Positions 1 through 8,872 of a DNA stretch of 64,000 bases are shown piece by piece (the first letter of the stretch is position 1; each line of letters begins with the position of its first letter). The position numbers and the translations under genes are program-made. The stretch lies in NCBI RefSeq assembly GCF_014644495.1, contig NZ_BMKU01000001.1:62001-126000 (forward strand). Reading direction: 5' to 3'. The notes beneath the pieces were generated by a model. The model ran no database searches and had not been told where the DNA came from. It worked only from the letters and a program-made list of their open reading frames with translations. The DNA comes from Pseudarthrobacter polychromogenes. GTDB lineage: Bacteria > Actinomycetota > Actinomycetes > Actinomycetales > Micrococcaceae.

Positions 1-1
1 G

Positions 2-712
2 CTCGCGGGACACACCCGCCTCACATCCACCCTCCTCGCAGCAGCGCTTAACCGCGCCCAAATCCGCGCCTGGTCAGCCTTGAGCGACCCCGTTCCCGGC
101 ACCATGCTCTCCGTCATGGAAGCGGCAGCCCAGGCTGCCGCGGCCGTGGATGCAGGGCAAAACGGTGACGACAGCAACCACGCCCTGGGCCTCGCCCTGG
201 ACGCTGCCGTCGAAGCTGCCCTCGCAGCCGTGATCCACACCGAGGACCAACTGGCCGCCCTGACCTCCGCGCACGTGGTGGACGCCGGCGGGGTGGGAAT
301 GCTGCTGATCCTCGATTGCCTGCGCTCGGCGATCCTGGGCGAGGAGCTCCAAAGCGAGCTCCTCGACGGACTGCACGGCTACGACGTGTCGGATCCGCAC
401 ATCCACACGGCCATGCCGGACGACGACGGCGTGGAAGTCATGTGCACCATCAGCCTTTCCCCGCTCAACGCAGCCACCCTCCGGCAGCGGCTGGACGAGA
501 TCGGCGAATCGGTCATCATGAGCCAGGTGGGCAGCGGGCCCGATTCCGAGGGCAACTACCGGTGGCGCGTCCACGTCCACGTGCCCGAAGGGGAGCCCGC
601 CGTCGAGATCATCCGTTCCCTCGGTGAGCCCGCCAACATCAGCATCAGCGAACTTGCCCTGCCGCGCGATCCGGCAGCGGATGCAGTGAACTCCAGCGGG
701 CATGAGCGCTGA
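2..712 (+). CDS. DAK2-domain (YloV/DhaL-like) protein, C-terminal part, cut by the left edge
   Basis: The reading frame is open from base 2 to the stop at 710-712, so the gene begins outside the window; the first internal start codon (TTG at 86) is not a true start. The visible part carries the end of a DAK2 domain (PVPGTMLSVMEAAA, then VVDAGGVGMLLILDCL), the pattern of YloV-type proteins related to the dihydroxyacetone kinase L subunit. The remainder matches the conserved region after DAK2 in that family. Members are linked to fatty-acid kinase-like or phosphoryl-transfer roles, but no substrate can be read from this fragment. It overlaps recG by 11 bases, a pairing common in Gram-positive bacteria and consistent with co-transcription. 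Confidence 0.85.
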   Translation, partial: LAGHTRLTSTLLAAALNRAQIRAWSALSDPVPGTMLSVMEAAAQAAAAVDAGQNGDDSNHALGLALDAAVEAALAAVIHTEDQLAALTSAHVVDAGGVGMLLILDCLRSAILGEELQSELLDGLHGYDVSDPHIHTAMPDDDGVEVMCTISLSPLNAATLRQRLDEIGESVIMSQVGSGPDSEGNYRWRVHVHVPEGEPAVEIIRSLGEPANISISELALPRDPAADAVNSSGHER

Positions 713-2969
713 ACTGGACCTGGCGCTGGAACGCCGGCTTGGAAAGCGTTCCGCCGCAGTCATTGAAAAGCACCTGGGCATCACCACGGTGGAGGGGCTG
801 CTGAACTATTACCCGCGCCGCTACATGAACCGGGGGGAGCTGACCCCCATCAGCGAGATCCCGCGGGACGAGGAAGTCACCCTGATCGCGCGGGTCCTGT
901 CCAGCAGCACCCGCCGCATGCAGGCGCGGCGCGGCACCATCACCGACGTCGTGGTTTCTGACGACGACGGAAAACAGGGACTTCGGCTGGTAGGTGGCAC
1001 GGAGTACCGTGGCAAAGCGCCAGGGACCCTCAAAATCAGCTTCTTCAACGGTTACAAGGCCCAGGCGGAGCTGCTCCAGGGCCGGCTGGCCCTCTTTTCC
1101 GGCAAGGTCACCAGCTTCAAGGGATCCCTAGGCCTCACCAACCCGGACTACCAGCTCCTGGACGAGGACATGTTCAGTGACAACGGCCGCGATCCGGAAA
1201 AGATGGCCGCCATGCCCATCCCCGTGTACCCGGCCACGTCCAAGCTGCCCAGCTGGAAAATCCAGAAGGCCGTCTCCACGCTGCTCGAAACCGCGGACCT
1301 CGACACCCTGCCCGACCCCATCCCTGCCGACATCGCGGCACGGGAGAAATTCATCCCCATTGCCTCGGCCTACCGGCTGATCCACGAGCCGGAGTCAGCC
1401 GGTGACTGGCAGCAGGCCCGCCGCCGTTTCCGCTACCAGGAGGCGCTGGTGCTGCAGTCCGCGCTGGCCCGCCGCCGCGCCCAGCTTGCCGCGGAGGAAG
1501 CCACGGCCCGCAGGCCCGTCCCGGACGGTCTCCTGGCCCGCTTCGACGCCGATCTTCCCTTCACCCTCACTGCCGGGCAGGCCGCCGTCGGGGAGACCCT
1601 TGGGGGAGAGCTGGCCCGGGACACCCCCATGAACCGGCTCCTGCAGGGCGAAGTGGGCTCCGGCAAGACAGTAGTGGCGCTCAGGGCCATGCTGCAGGTG
1701 GTGGATGCCGGGGGCCAAGCGGCCCTGCTGGCACCCACGGAAGTCCTCGCCGCGCAGCATTTCGATTCGATCCGCCGCACGCTGGGACCCCTGTCCAGCG
1801 ACGGCCTGCTGGGCGGAATGGACGGCGCCTCCGTCCAGGTCTCGCTGCTCACCGGATCCATGCCCACGGCGGCACGCCGCCAGGCCATGCTCGATGCCGC
1901 ATCCGGAACCGCGGGGATAGTCATCGGTACCCATGCCCTGCTCAGCGGCAATGTTTCCTTCTACGACCTCGGCCTGATCGTGGTGGATGAGCAGCACCGG
2001 TTCGGCGTGGAGCAGCGTGACGCGCTCCGGGCCAAGGCCAGGAAGCCCCCGCACCTGCTCGTCATGACTGCCACGCCTATCCCGCGGACGGTCGCCATGA
2101 CCGTTTTTGGCGACCTCGAAACGTCCGTCCTGAACGAACTGCCGGCCGGCAGGGCCCCCATTTCCACGCACCTGGTGGGGCTCGCCGAGAACCCGGCATG
2201 GGCAGGCCGTATCTGGGCAAGGGCGCGGGAGGAGATTGACGCGGGCCACCAAGTGTACGTCGTCTGCCCCAGGATCGGAACGGACGACGACGGCGATTTC
2301 AGTCCCGGTGAAGCGGCGCCACCGGAGGCGGACACGGAAGGCGACGGCGGGCGGGAGCTCGCCTCGGTGACCGCCGTCGTCGAGCATCTGTTGGAGGAGC
2401 CGTCCTTGTCCGGGGTGCCGCTGGCACCCCTCCATGGCCGGCAGGAGCCTGACCTGAAGTTCGGGGTGATGGACGATTTTGCGGCGAACCGCATCAAGCT
2501 GCTGGTGTCCACCACCGTGATCGAGGTGGGCGTGGACGTCCACAATGCAACCCTGATGGTCATCCTTGATGCCGACAGGTTCGGGATCTCCCAGCTGCAT
2601 CAGCTCCGCGGCCGGGTGGGCCGGGGCGGGCTCCCGGGGACCTGCCTGCTGGTAACGTCACTTGAGCCGGGCCACCCCAGCCGGCGCAGGCTGGAGGCAG
2701 TGGCCGCGACCACCGACGGGTTTGCGCTGTCCGAGGAGGACCTCAAGATGCGCCGCGAGGGCGACATCCTTGGGGCCTCGCAGTCAGGCGGACGCTCCAC
2801 CCTGAAGCTGCTGCGGGTCCTGGAACACGGGGATGTTATTGCCCGGGCACGGGAAGATGCACAGCAGATCGTGGGCGGGGACCCCGCCCTGGCGGACCGT
2901 CCCGAGCTTGCCGAAGCGATAGAGAAGTACCTCAATCCGGAAAAGGAGGCGTTCCTTGAACGCGGATAG
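702..2969 (+). CDS. recG: ATP-dependent DNA helicase RecG
   Basis: RecG is a branch-migrating superfamily 2 helicase that remodels stalled replication forks and Holliday junctions. The N-terminal wedge and OB-fold region comes first. Walker A (GEVGSGKT) is at residues 316-323 and the DEQH box at 429-432, followed by TATPIPRT and the C-terminal helicase motif QLRGRVGRG. At 755 residues it is somewhat longer than the usual 680-700, partly because of an acidic low-complexity insert between the helicase lobes (around residues 525-560). The ATG at 702 overlaps the end of the DAK2 gene. rsmD follows after 45 bases, the usual order in Actinobacteria. Confidence 0.96.
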   Translation: MSAELDLALERRLGKRSAAVIEKHLGITTVEGLLNYYPRRYMNRGELTPISEIPRDEEVTLIARVLSSSTRRMQARRGTITDVVVSDDDGKQGLRLVGGTEYRGKAPGTLKISFFNGYKAQAELLQGRLALFSGKVTSFKGSLGLTNPDYQLLDEDMFSDNGRDPEKMAAMPIPVYPATSKLPSWKIQKAVSTLLETADLDTLPDPIPADIAAREKFIPIASAYRLIHEPESAGDWQQARRRFRYQEALVLQSALARRRAQLAAEEATARRPVPDGLLARFDADLPFTLTAGQAAVGETLGGELARDTPMNRLLQGEVGSGKTVVALRAMLQVVDAGGQAALLAPTEVLAAQHFDSIRRTLGPLSSDGLLGGMDGASVQVSLLTGSMPTAARRQAMLDAASGTAGIVIGTHALLSGNVSFYDLGLIVVDEQHRFGVEQRDALRAKARKPPHLLVMTATPIPRTVAMTVFGDLETSVLNELPAGRAPISTHLVGLAENPAWAGRIWARAREEIDAGHQVYVVCPRIGTDDDGDFSPGEAAPPEADTEGDGGRELASVTAVVEHLLEEPSLSGVPLAPLHGRQEPDLKFGVMDDFAANRIKLLVSTTVIEVGVDVHNATLMVILDADRFGISQLHQLRGRVGRGGLPGTCLLVTSLEPGHPSRRRLEAVAATTDGFALSEEDLKMRREGDILGASQSGGRSTLKLLRVLEHGDVIARAREDAQQIVGGDPALADRPELAEAIEKYLNPEKEAFLERG

Positions 2970-3014
2970 CATGGTGCGCGCCGGATTGCCTGGCTTCGCA
3001 GACAGGAGTGCCCA

Positions 3015-3638
3015 GTGAGCCGGATCATTGCGGGGGCCGCCGGCGGCTCCCCCCTCACAGCCGTTCCCGGTTCCCTGACCAGGCCCACCACGGACCGGGT
3101 CAAGGAGGCGCTTTTCTCCCGGCTTGATGCCTTCAACGTCATTGCCGGCGCACGGGTCCTGGACCTTTATGCCGGTTCCGGTTCCCTGGGGGTTGAGAGC
3201 GGCAGCAGGGGAGCGCAGACAGTCGACCTGGTGGAGTCGGACGGGAAGGCAAGCGCCGTGTGCCAGCGCAACGCCGACCTCGTCAACGGCGTGCTGGGGC
3301 GCAAGGCCGTCACCGTGCACCGCTCGAAGGTCGAACCCTTCCTGGACCGTGCCCCGGAGACCGCTGAATGGGACCTTGTCTTCATGGACCCGCCGTACCC
3401 GCTTGAGGAGGTGGCGTTGAATGCCGCGCTCCAGAAGCTCGCACCGCACCTGTCGACTATCGCCGTGGTGGTGGTGGAGCGGTCATCCCGTTCCCCGGAG
3501 CCGCAGTGGCCTGACGCCCTGGCCCGGTTCGCGGAGAAGAAATACGGCGAAACCAGGCTTTGGTACGCGGAGCCCAACGTGCCTGACGCCATTGACAAGG
3601 GCGACGTTCCGGAAGCGGCGGATCAGGCAGAACGCTAG
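3015..3638 (+). CDS. rsmD: 16S rRNA (guanine(966)-N2)-methyltransferase RsmD
   Basis: This SAM-dependent enzyme methylates G966 in helix 31 of 16S rRNA, acting on the assembled small subunit. The N-terminus (SRIIAGAAGG, then TRPTTDRVKEALF) is diagnostic. The SAM-binding loop LDLYAGSGSLG is at 49-59 and the N-methyltransferase motif DPPY at 125-128. The start is GTG at 3015, preceded by AGGAG at 3004-3008. The length of 207 residues is slightly above the usual 185-200 because of a short acidic C-terminal tail. It ends convergently against the minus-strand gene at 3667. Confidence 0.94.
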   Translation: MSRIIAGAAGGSPLTAVPGSLTRPTTDRVKEALFSRLDAFNVIAGARVLDLYAGSGSLGVESGSRGAQTVDLVESDGKASAVCQRNADLVNGVLGRKAVTVHRSKVEPFLDRAPETAEWDLVFMDPPYPLEEVALNAALQKLAPHLSTIAVVVVERSSRSPEPQWPDALARFAEKKYGETRLWYAEPNVPDAIDKGDVPEAADQAER

Positions 3639-3666
3639 CCGGGCCGGCGCCCGCCCTGCCCAGCGG

Positions 3667-4452
3667 TCAGCCCGCAAAGGGGTCCAGATCCAGTCCGGCC
3701 AGGACTTTCGCCGGGTGCGGCCCCAGGGCGGTCAGTTCGGTGGTCCAGTCCCGGGGCCACGGGGTCTGCGTGCCCGCAAGGATCACGTTTCCGGGGTGGC
3801 GGCCCTCGAACATGCCCGCTTCTGCGAAGGCAGCCACATCCGCCATAGCCTCCCGCATGGCCGCCACCTGGCTCCGGACCAGTGTGAGCCCCGGTTCGTC
3901 ACCCACATTGACGATCAGCACGCCGCCGGGGCTGAGCCGATCCCTTGTTTCCCGGTAGAACGCGCTGCATGCCAGGTGCGCCGGGGCCTCCGGCCCGGAG
4001 AAGATGTCCAGGATGACGACGTCGAACCGGAGTTCCGGGTCCAGCCGGGCCAGTGATTCCCGGGCATCGCCCGTGACAGTGTGGAGGTCTGTGCCCTCGG
4101 GCAGGGGGAGCTGGCGCAGGACGAAGTCAAGCAGCTCGCGCTCCAGCTCCACGGCATACTGCTCCGATCCCGGCCGGGTTGCCTGGATGTACCGCGCCAG
4201 GGTCAGTGCCCCGGCCCCCAGGTGCAGCGCGCGGACAGGCTCCCCGGCAGGTGCTGCAAGGTCCACCAGGTGGCCGATCCGGCGGAGGTACTCGTAGAAG
4301 ATCTCCTCCGGCCGGACAAGGTTGACGTGGGACTGTTCCGCCCCGCCGATGCTCAGGACGTAGCTGCCTTCGGTGAAGGCATCCGGTTCAATGGACGCGT
4401 GCTGCCCGGTGGTCCGCAGGAACCGCGCCCGGGTTTCACGCCCGGCGGACAT
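3667..4452 (-). CDS. spermidine synthase-like SAM-dependent methyltransferase-fold protein
   Basis: The protein has the Rossmann fold of the spermidine synthase family: the SAM or decarboxy-SAM loop LHLGAGALTLARY at 76-88, an acidic residue in AVELE near 101, and DVVILDIFSG at 144-153 where the family keeps a catalytic aspartate. At 261 residues it lacks transmembrane segments and is of the short cytosolic type widespread in Actinobacteria, for which polyamine synthesis has rarely been shown. Its ATG shares one base with the stop of the upstream aminotransferase gene (TGATG), implying translational coupling. I would call it spermidine-synthase-like rather than claim aminopropyl transfer. Confidence 0.85.
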   Translation of the reverse strand: MSAGRETRARFLRTTGQHASIEPDAFTEGSYVLSIGGAEQSHVNLVRPEEIFYEYLRRIGHLVDLAAPAGEPVRALHLGAGALTLARYIQATRPGSEQYAVELERELLDFVLRQLPLPEGTDLHTVTGDARESLARLDPELRFDVVILDIFSGPEAPAHLACSAFYRETRDRLSPGGVLIVNVGDEPGLTLVRSQVAAMREAMADVAAFAEAGMFEGRHPGNVILAGTQTPWPRDWTTELTALGPHPAKVLAGLDLDPFAG

Positions 4453-5681
4453 CAGAGCCTGCCGCTGAGGGAAGCCAGGCGCCCGGCGGCCTCGTGCAGG
4501 ACGCCGTCCTTCTTGCAGAAGGCGAACCGGAGCAGGCTTCGGGTCCGCTGCGCACCCTCCTCGTGGCAGAACACGGGGACGGGGATCGCAGCGACTCCCA
4601 CCAGCGCCGGAAGCCTCCGGGCCAGGTCCACAGAGTCGGTGATGCCCAGGGGAGCAGTGTCAACATTGACGAAGTACGTGCCCTGCGGGGAAAAGACGTC
4701 GAACCCTGCGGCGCGGAGCCCCTCGCTCAGGATGTCCCGCTTCTTCTGCAGCGATGCCGCGATGCCCTCGTAGAAGGAGTCCGGCAGGCCCAGCCCCAGG
4801 GCGATGGCCGACTGGAAGGGGGTGCCCGAACTGTACGTGAGGAACTGCTTGACGGTCCGCACGGCGGCCACCAGGTCCTCCGGGCCCGTGAGCCAGCCGA
4901 TCTTCCACCCTGTCAGGGAGAAGGTCTTGCCCGCTGAGGAAATGGTGATGGTGCGGTCCGCGGCTCCGGGCAGGGATGCCACCGGCACGTGGCTGACGCC
5001 GAACGTGAGGTGTTCATAAACCTCATCCGTGACGATGACGCTGTTGTGGGTGCGTGCCAGGTCGACGATCCGCTGCAGCACCTCCCGCGGGAAGACAGCA
5101 CCGGTCGGGTTGTGGGGGTTGTTCAGGAGGACAATCTTTGTCCGGGGGCTGAACGCGGCTTCGAGCGCTGCCATGTCCGGCATAAAGTCCGGGGCCAGCA
5201 GCGGGGCGGTCACGTGGGTTGCGCCGGACAGGCCGATCACCGCGCCGTAGGAATCGTAGAAGGGCTCCAGCGTCAGCACCTCGTCGCCGGGCCCGGCAAA
5301 CGCCAGGAGCGAGGCGGCGATGGCCTCGGTGGCGCCCGTGGTGACGACTACCTCGGAGGCGGGGTCGGGCGAAAGGCCATAGAAACGTTGCTGGTGTGCC
5401 GCCACAGCCTCCCGCAGTTCCGGGATGCCTTTGCCCGGCGCATACTGGTTCGCTCCTGCTGCGATGGCGGCCCGGGCGGCTTCCCGGATTTCCAGTGGTC
5501 CGTCCTCGTCCGGAAATCCCTGGCCGAGGTTGATGGCGCCTGTCTGGACAGCCAGGGTGGTCATCTCCTCGAAGATGGTGACGCCCAGCCCTCCGCCGGG
5601 GGAGAGGAGGTTTGCTCCGAGGGCTGTGCGCTGCCAGGGAGCGGGAGCCGTGGGCGCGGAAACTTCCCGTGGTGCATGCAT
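4452..5681 (-). CDS. class I/II PLP-dependent aminotransferase (DapC / methionine-kynurenine aminotransferase type)
   Basis: A fold-type I aminotransferase of 409 residues with INLGQGFPDEDGP near 50-62, the NPHNPTG loop at 188-194, DEVY at 219-222 and the PLP-binding lysine K252 in SSAGKTFSLTGWK. These features fit the group holding actinobacterial N-succinyldiaminopimelate aminotransferase DapC and the YbdL/kynurenine aminotransferases. The substrate cannot be settled from sequence; lysine/DAP synthesis or methionine salvage are the main options. I chose ATG at 5681; an in-frame ATG at 5708 is possible, and the frame runs further upstream only by entering coaD antisense. The gene diverges from coaD and is coupled to the spermidine-synthase-like gene downstream. 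Confidence 0.88.
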   Translation of the reverse strand: MHAPREVSAPTAPAPWQRTALGANLLSPGGGLGVTIFEEMTTLAVQTGAINLGQGFPDEDGPLEIREAARAAIAAGANQYAPGKGIPELREAVAAHQQRFYGLSPDPASEVVVTTGATEAIAASLLAFAGPGDEVLTLEPFYDSYGAVIGLSGATHVTAPLLAPDFMPDMAALEAAFSPRTKIVLLNNPHNPTGAVFPREVLQRIVDLARTHNSVIVTDEVYEHLTFGVSHVPVASLPGAADRTITISSAGKTFSLTGWKIGWLTGPEDLVAAVRTVKQFLTYSSGTPFQSAIALGLGLPDSFYEGIAASLQKKRDILSEGLRAAGFDVFSPQGTYFVNVDTAPLGITDSVDLARRLPALVGVAAIPVPVFCHEEGAQRTRSLLRFAFCKKDGVLHEAAGRLASLSGRL

Positions 5682-5724
5682 CCAGTCATGGTATCCCGGC
5701 CTTCCCATGGGGTAGGTTCGGAGC

Positions 5725-6225
5725 ATGAGACGCGCTGTCTGCCCCGGATCCTTCGACCCCATCCACAACGGCCATCTCGAGGTTATTGCACGGGCGGCCG
5801 GCCTCTTCGATGAAGTCATCGTGGCCGTATCCACCAACCAGGCCAAGAACTACAGGTTCACCCTGACCGAGCGCCTGGAGATGGCGCGGGAAACCCTCGC
5901 CTCGCTCAAGGGCATCGTGGTGGAACCCGTAGGGGAAGGGCTGTTGGCAGAGTATTGCCGGCAGCGGGGCGTCTCAGCCATCGTCAAAGGGCTGAGGTCG
6001 TCGTCGGACTTTGACTACGAACTGCCCATGGCCACTATGAACCGGCAGCTCAGCGGCGTGGAAACAGTCTTCCTGCCGGCTGAGGCGCACTATCTCCACT
6101 TGTCCTCCACCCTCATCAAGGAGGTGGCAGGCCTTGGCGGCAACGTGGCCGACTACGTGCCCCGGTCGGTGCAGCGGCGGATGGTCCCGGGCGAGCCTCC
6201 GCACAACCAGCACCCGAAAGGGTAG
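5725..6225 (+). CDS. coaD: phosphopantetheine adenylyltransferase CoaD
   Basis: CoaD adenylylates 4'-phosphopantetheine to dephospho-CoA, the penultimate step of coenzyme A synthesis. The nucleotidyltransferase signature GSFDPIHNGH lies at 8-17, with the HxGH-type motif at its end, and the SSTLIKE motif occurs near 132-138. At 166 residues it has the standard length. The ATG at 5725 has GGAG a few bases upstream. It is divergent from the aminotransferase gene, and the DUF177-rpmF-rnc-mutM block follows after a promoter-like gap, a typical actinobacterial order. Confidence 0.97.
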   Translation: MRRAVCPGSFDPIHNGHLEVIARAAGLFDEVIVAVSTNQAKNYRFTLTERLEMARETLASLKGIVVEPVGEGLLAEYCRQRGVSAIVKGLRSSSDFDYELPMATMNRQLSGVETVFLPAEAHYLHLSSTLIKEVAGLGGNVADYVPRSVQRRMVPGEPPHNQHPKG

Positions 6226-6261
6226 GCTTGTCCGGTACTTCGGCACTGTGCGCCGGCCGGT

Positions 6262-6291
6262 TTGAGTCCCCGTGGCTCTTCAGGCTAAGAT
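6262..6291 (+). promoter_or_regulatory. candidate sigma70-type promoter for the DUF177-rpmF-rnc-mutM genes
   Basis: A -35-like TTGAGT (6262-6267) and a -10-like TAAGAT (6286-6291) are separated by 18 bases in the gap after coaD. The predicted start of transcription near 6298 would leave a leader of about 27 bases before the proposed ATT start at 6325. The match is moderate, four of six positions in each hexamer. Confidence 0.4.
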
Positions 6292-6324
6292 GGTACGTCG
6301 GTCATATGTTCAACAGGAGTTCTC

Positions 6325-6873
6325 ATTAAAAGAGATGCTGGTTCGCCCTTGGCGTTCGATGTCAAGGACCTCGGGCGCAGCCCGGGAAGCATGCGGACAC
6401 TGACGGAACATGTACCCGCACCAGGTGACCTTGGTGTGGCGCTCATTGGCGTTCAGGAAGGCTCGGATGTCGAGTTGGACCTGAGGCTTGAGGCCGTACA
6501 CGAAGGAATTCTGGTATCAGGTACCGTGATCACCGAGGTAACAGGTGAGTGCGGCCGATGCCTGGATCCCCTTGCGTATGACCTTGAGGTCAATGTGCAG
6601 GAACTTTTCTTCTATGAGGGCGTGGAGCTTTCGGACGAAGAAGATAATGAAGAGCAACGTCGAGTCGAGCACGATGTAATCGATCTTGAACCGGTGTTGC
6701 GGGACGCAGTAGTGACCGCGCTGCCGTTCCAGCCGGTGTGCCGGGAAGACTGCCAGGGCCTTTGCTCCGAATGTGGAGTTCGCCTGGAAGACGAGCCGGG
6801 GCACCACCACGAGGTCCTGGATCCTCGCTGGGCTGCCCTAGCTGATATGGCTAAGCCTGACCGGCAAAATTGA
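6325..6873 (+). CDS. DUF177 / YceD-family protein, probably started at ATT
   Basis: This YceD-family protein precedes rpmF, as in most bacteria. Plant and bacterial homologues are tied to 23S rRNA accumulation, and the bacterial role is otherwise open. It has paired cysteines in CGRCLDPL and in CREDCQGLCSECGV, an acidic middle and the C-terminal DPRWAALADM block. The first conventional start, TTG at 6349, has no ribosome-binding site. AGGAG at 6315-6319 sits five bases before an in-frame ATT at 6325, giving N-terminus MKRDAGSPLAFDVKDLG and 182 residues. No in-frame ATG or GTG lies between, so ATT is my preferred start; TTG would give 174 residues. Confidence 0.88.
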   Translation: MKRDAGSPLAFDVKDLGRSPGSMRTLTEHVPAPGDLGVALIGVQEGSDVELDLRLEAVHEGILVSGTVITEVTGECGRCLDPLAYDLEVNVQELFFYEGVELSDEEDNEEQRRVEHDVIDLEPVLRDAVVTALPFQPVCREDCQGLCSECGVRLEDEPGHHHEVLDPRWAALADMAKPDRQN

Positions 6874-6909
6874 TGTGTACGTGTTTGTCTAGAGAGAAAT
6901 GAGTTAGCC

Positions 6910-7113
6910 GTGGCTGTTCCCAAGCGGAAAATGTCTCGCTCGAATACCCGCGCCCGCCGCTCCCAGTGGAAGGCGACCGCCCCCCACCTGGTGAAGACCG
7001 TCGAGAACGGCCAGGTCACCTACAGCCTGCCGCACCAGGCAAAGGTCGTCACCGACTCGGCCGGCACTGCGCTGTTCCTTGAGTACAAGGGACGCAAGGT
7101 CGCAGACGTCTAA
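6910..7113 (+). CDS. rpmF: 50S ribosomal protein L32
   Basis: L32 is a small basic protein of the large subunit. The start [19 protein letters not shown] and length of 67 residues are diagnostic. This copy has no cysteines, so it is the zinc-independent form. It starts at GTG 6910, and GAGAGAAATGAG upstream supplies the ribosome-binding region. It lies between the DUF177 gene and rnc, and is probably co-transcribed with both. Confidence 0.97.
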   Translation: MAVPKRKMSRSNTRARRSQWKATAPHLVKTVENGQVTYSLPHQAKVVTDSAGTALFLEYKGRKVADV

Positions 7114-7131
7114 TCGGCCACTCAGGCTGAC

Positions 7132-7863
7132 ATGATGTCTTCAACTGAAGAGCTTCTGAAGCGTCTCGGTGTCTCTATTGACGCCGGGACGCTTCGTCTT
7201 GCGCTCACCCACCGTTCCTACGCCTACGAAAACGGCGGCATTCCCACCAACGAGCGCCTGGAATTCCTGGGCGACTCCATTCTGGGATTCTCCGTCACGG
7301 ACGCCCTGTACCGGGACAACCCGGACCTTCCGGAAGGCGACCTGGCGAAACGGCGTTCCGCCGTCGTCAGCACCCGCGCGCTGGCCGGCATCGGCCGCAG
7401 CCTGGGCATCGGGGAGTACATCTACCTTGGGCAGGGCGAAAAGCTCACCCAGGGCAAGAACAAGGCGTCAATCCTGGCAGACACCATGGAGGCCCTGATC
7501 GGCGCCACCTACGTCTCCAACGACATCGAGACAGCCCGCCAGCTGGTGATGCGCCTGATCGGCCCGCTGCTCAAGGACGCAGCAGCCCTGGGCGCCGGGA
7601 CGGACTGGAAGACCAGCATCCAGGAACTGGCCGCCAGCCGCCAGCTGGGTACCATCCACTACGCCGTGGATGGTGCCGGGCCGGATCATGCGCGGACCTT
7701 CACAGCAGTCCTGCACGTCGGCGGCACCGCCTACGGGAAGGGCTCCGGCCACTCCAAGAAGGAAGCGGAGCAGGAAGCTGCTGCTGACGCCTGGCGGGTA
7801 CTTTCCGGAGCCGGCAACCCTCCGGGGGCAGCCGCGTCCGCCGGTTCCGTCCCCGCAACGTAG
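7132..7863 (+). CDS. rnc: ribonuclease III
   Basis: RNase III cleaves double-stranded RNA in rRNA processing and mRNA turnover. The endonuclease signature [12 protein letters not shown] spans about 41-52, and [10 protein letters not shown] carries the second set of acidic active-site residues. A C-terminal double-stranded RNA-binding domain follows ([13 protein letters not shown] to [13 protein letters not shown]). The length of 243 residues is standard with a short Ala/Gly-rich tail. Two adjacent ATG codons (7132 and 7135) are possible starts. Only two bases separate its stop from the mutM GTG. Confidence 0.96.
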   Translation: MMSSTEELLKRLGVSIDAGTLRLALTHRSYAYENGGIPTNERLEFLGDSILGFSVTDALYRDNPDLPEGDLAKRRSAVVSTRALAGIGRSLGIGEYIYLGQGEKLTQGKNKASILADTMEALIGATYVSNDIETARQLVMRLIGPLLKDAAALGAGTDWKTSIQELAASRQLGTIHYAVDGAGPDHARTFTAVLHVGGTAYGKGSGHSKKEAEQEAAADAWRVLSGAGNPPGAAASAGSVPAT

Positions 7864-7865
7864 CC

Positions 7866-8837
7866 GTGCCCGAACTTCCCGAAGTCGAGGTGGTCCGGCG
7901 CGGACTGGTGAGCTGGGTCAGGGGACGGACCATCGATGCCGTGGAGGTGGTTGATCCACGCTCGATCCGCCGGCACGCGCTGGGCACCGAGGACTTTATC
8001 GGGAACCTGCAGGGCGCCACCGTCAGGGACGTTGTGCGGCGGGGCAAGTTCCTCTGGATGCCGCTTCTGGACACCGGCGCCGGCGCGTCGGCGGAAACCC
8101 GGGAGAGTGCCGGCGTCCCGCAGGTGGCGCTCATGGCCCACCTGGGCATGAGCGGCCAGCTCCTGATGCAGGGCAGGGACGTGCCGGACGAAAAGCACCT
8201 CAAAGTCCGTTTCCGGCTCAGCCCGCGCAACGGCATGCCCGACCAGCTGCGGTTCGTGGACCAGCGGATCTTCGGGGGCCTGTTTGTCACGGACCTGGTT
8301 CCAACAGACGACGGCGGCCCCGGTGGACTCGGTGAATCGCCCCTTCCGCTGATTGCCGGGGAAGCGGCGCACATCGCACGGGATCCGCTGGACCCGGCCT
8401 TCTCGTTCGACCTTTTCTACCGGCGTCTCCGGAAACGCAAAACGGGGCTGAAGCGGGCACTGCTGGACCAGGGCCTGGTGTCCGGCATCGGCAACATCTA
8501 TGCCGATGAAGCCCTCTGGCGCGCCCGGCTGCACTACGCCAGGCCCACGGACACGCTGCGGCGTGCCGAGGCGGAACGGGTCATCGCGGAGGCCCGGGAG
8601 GTCATGCTGGACGCCCTGGCCGCCGGCGGGACCAGCTTTGACTCCCTTTACGTGAACGTCAACGGCGCCTCAGGGTACTTCGACCGGTCCCTGAACGCCT
8701 ACGGCCGCGAAGGGCTGGAGTGTAAGCGCTGCGCCGCAGCTGGCGTGTCCAGCCGCATGAAGCGCGAGCAGTTCATGAACCGCTCGTCCTACACTTGCCC
8801 GGCCTGCCAGCCCCGGCCGCGGAACGGCCGCTGGTAG
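7866..8837 (+). CDS. mutM: bifunctional DNA-formamidopyrimidine glycosylase / AP lyase MutM (Fpg)
   Basis: MutM removes 8-oxoguanine and formamidopyrimidines from DNA and nicks the abasic site. The mature N-terminus [13 protein letters not shown] holds the catalytic proline and glutamate. [11 protein letters not shown] and the helix-two-turn-helix region follow, and the C-terminal zinc finger has CKRC paired with CPAC, with the conserved arginine in [12 protein letters not shown]. It is longer (323 residues) than many homologues (about 270-290) because of insertions near 75-90 and 140-165. The start is GTG at 7866, directly after rnc. Confidence 0.95.
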   Translation: MPELPEVEVVRRGLVSWVRGRTIDAVEVVDPRSIRRHALGTEDFIGNLQGATVRDVVRRGKFLWMPLLDTGAGASAETRESAGVPQVALMAHLGMSGQLLMQGRDVPDEKHLKVRFRLSPRNGMPDQLRFVDQRIFGGLFVTDLVPTDDGGPGGLGESPLPLIAGEAAHIARDPLDPAFSFDLFYRRLRKRKTGLKRALLDQGLVSGIGNIYADEALWRARLHYARPTDTLRRAEAERVIAEAREVMLDALAAGGTSFDSLYVNVNGASGYFDRSLNAYGREGLECKRCAAAGVSSRMKREQFMNRSSYTCPACQPRPRNGRW

Positions 8838-8872
8838 CGGAACGCTCGCGGGAGGCCGGATAGAGCAGCCGG

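Noticed and set aside
1395..2600. A 401-codon minus-strand frame inside recG
   Set aside because: It is antisense to the helicase core and has shadow-type composition.
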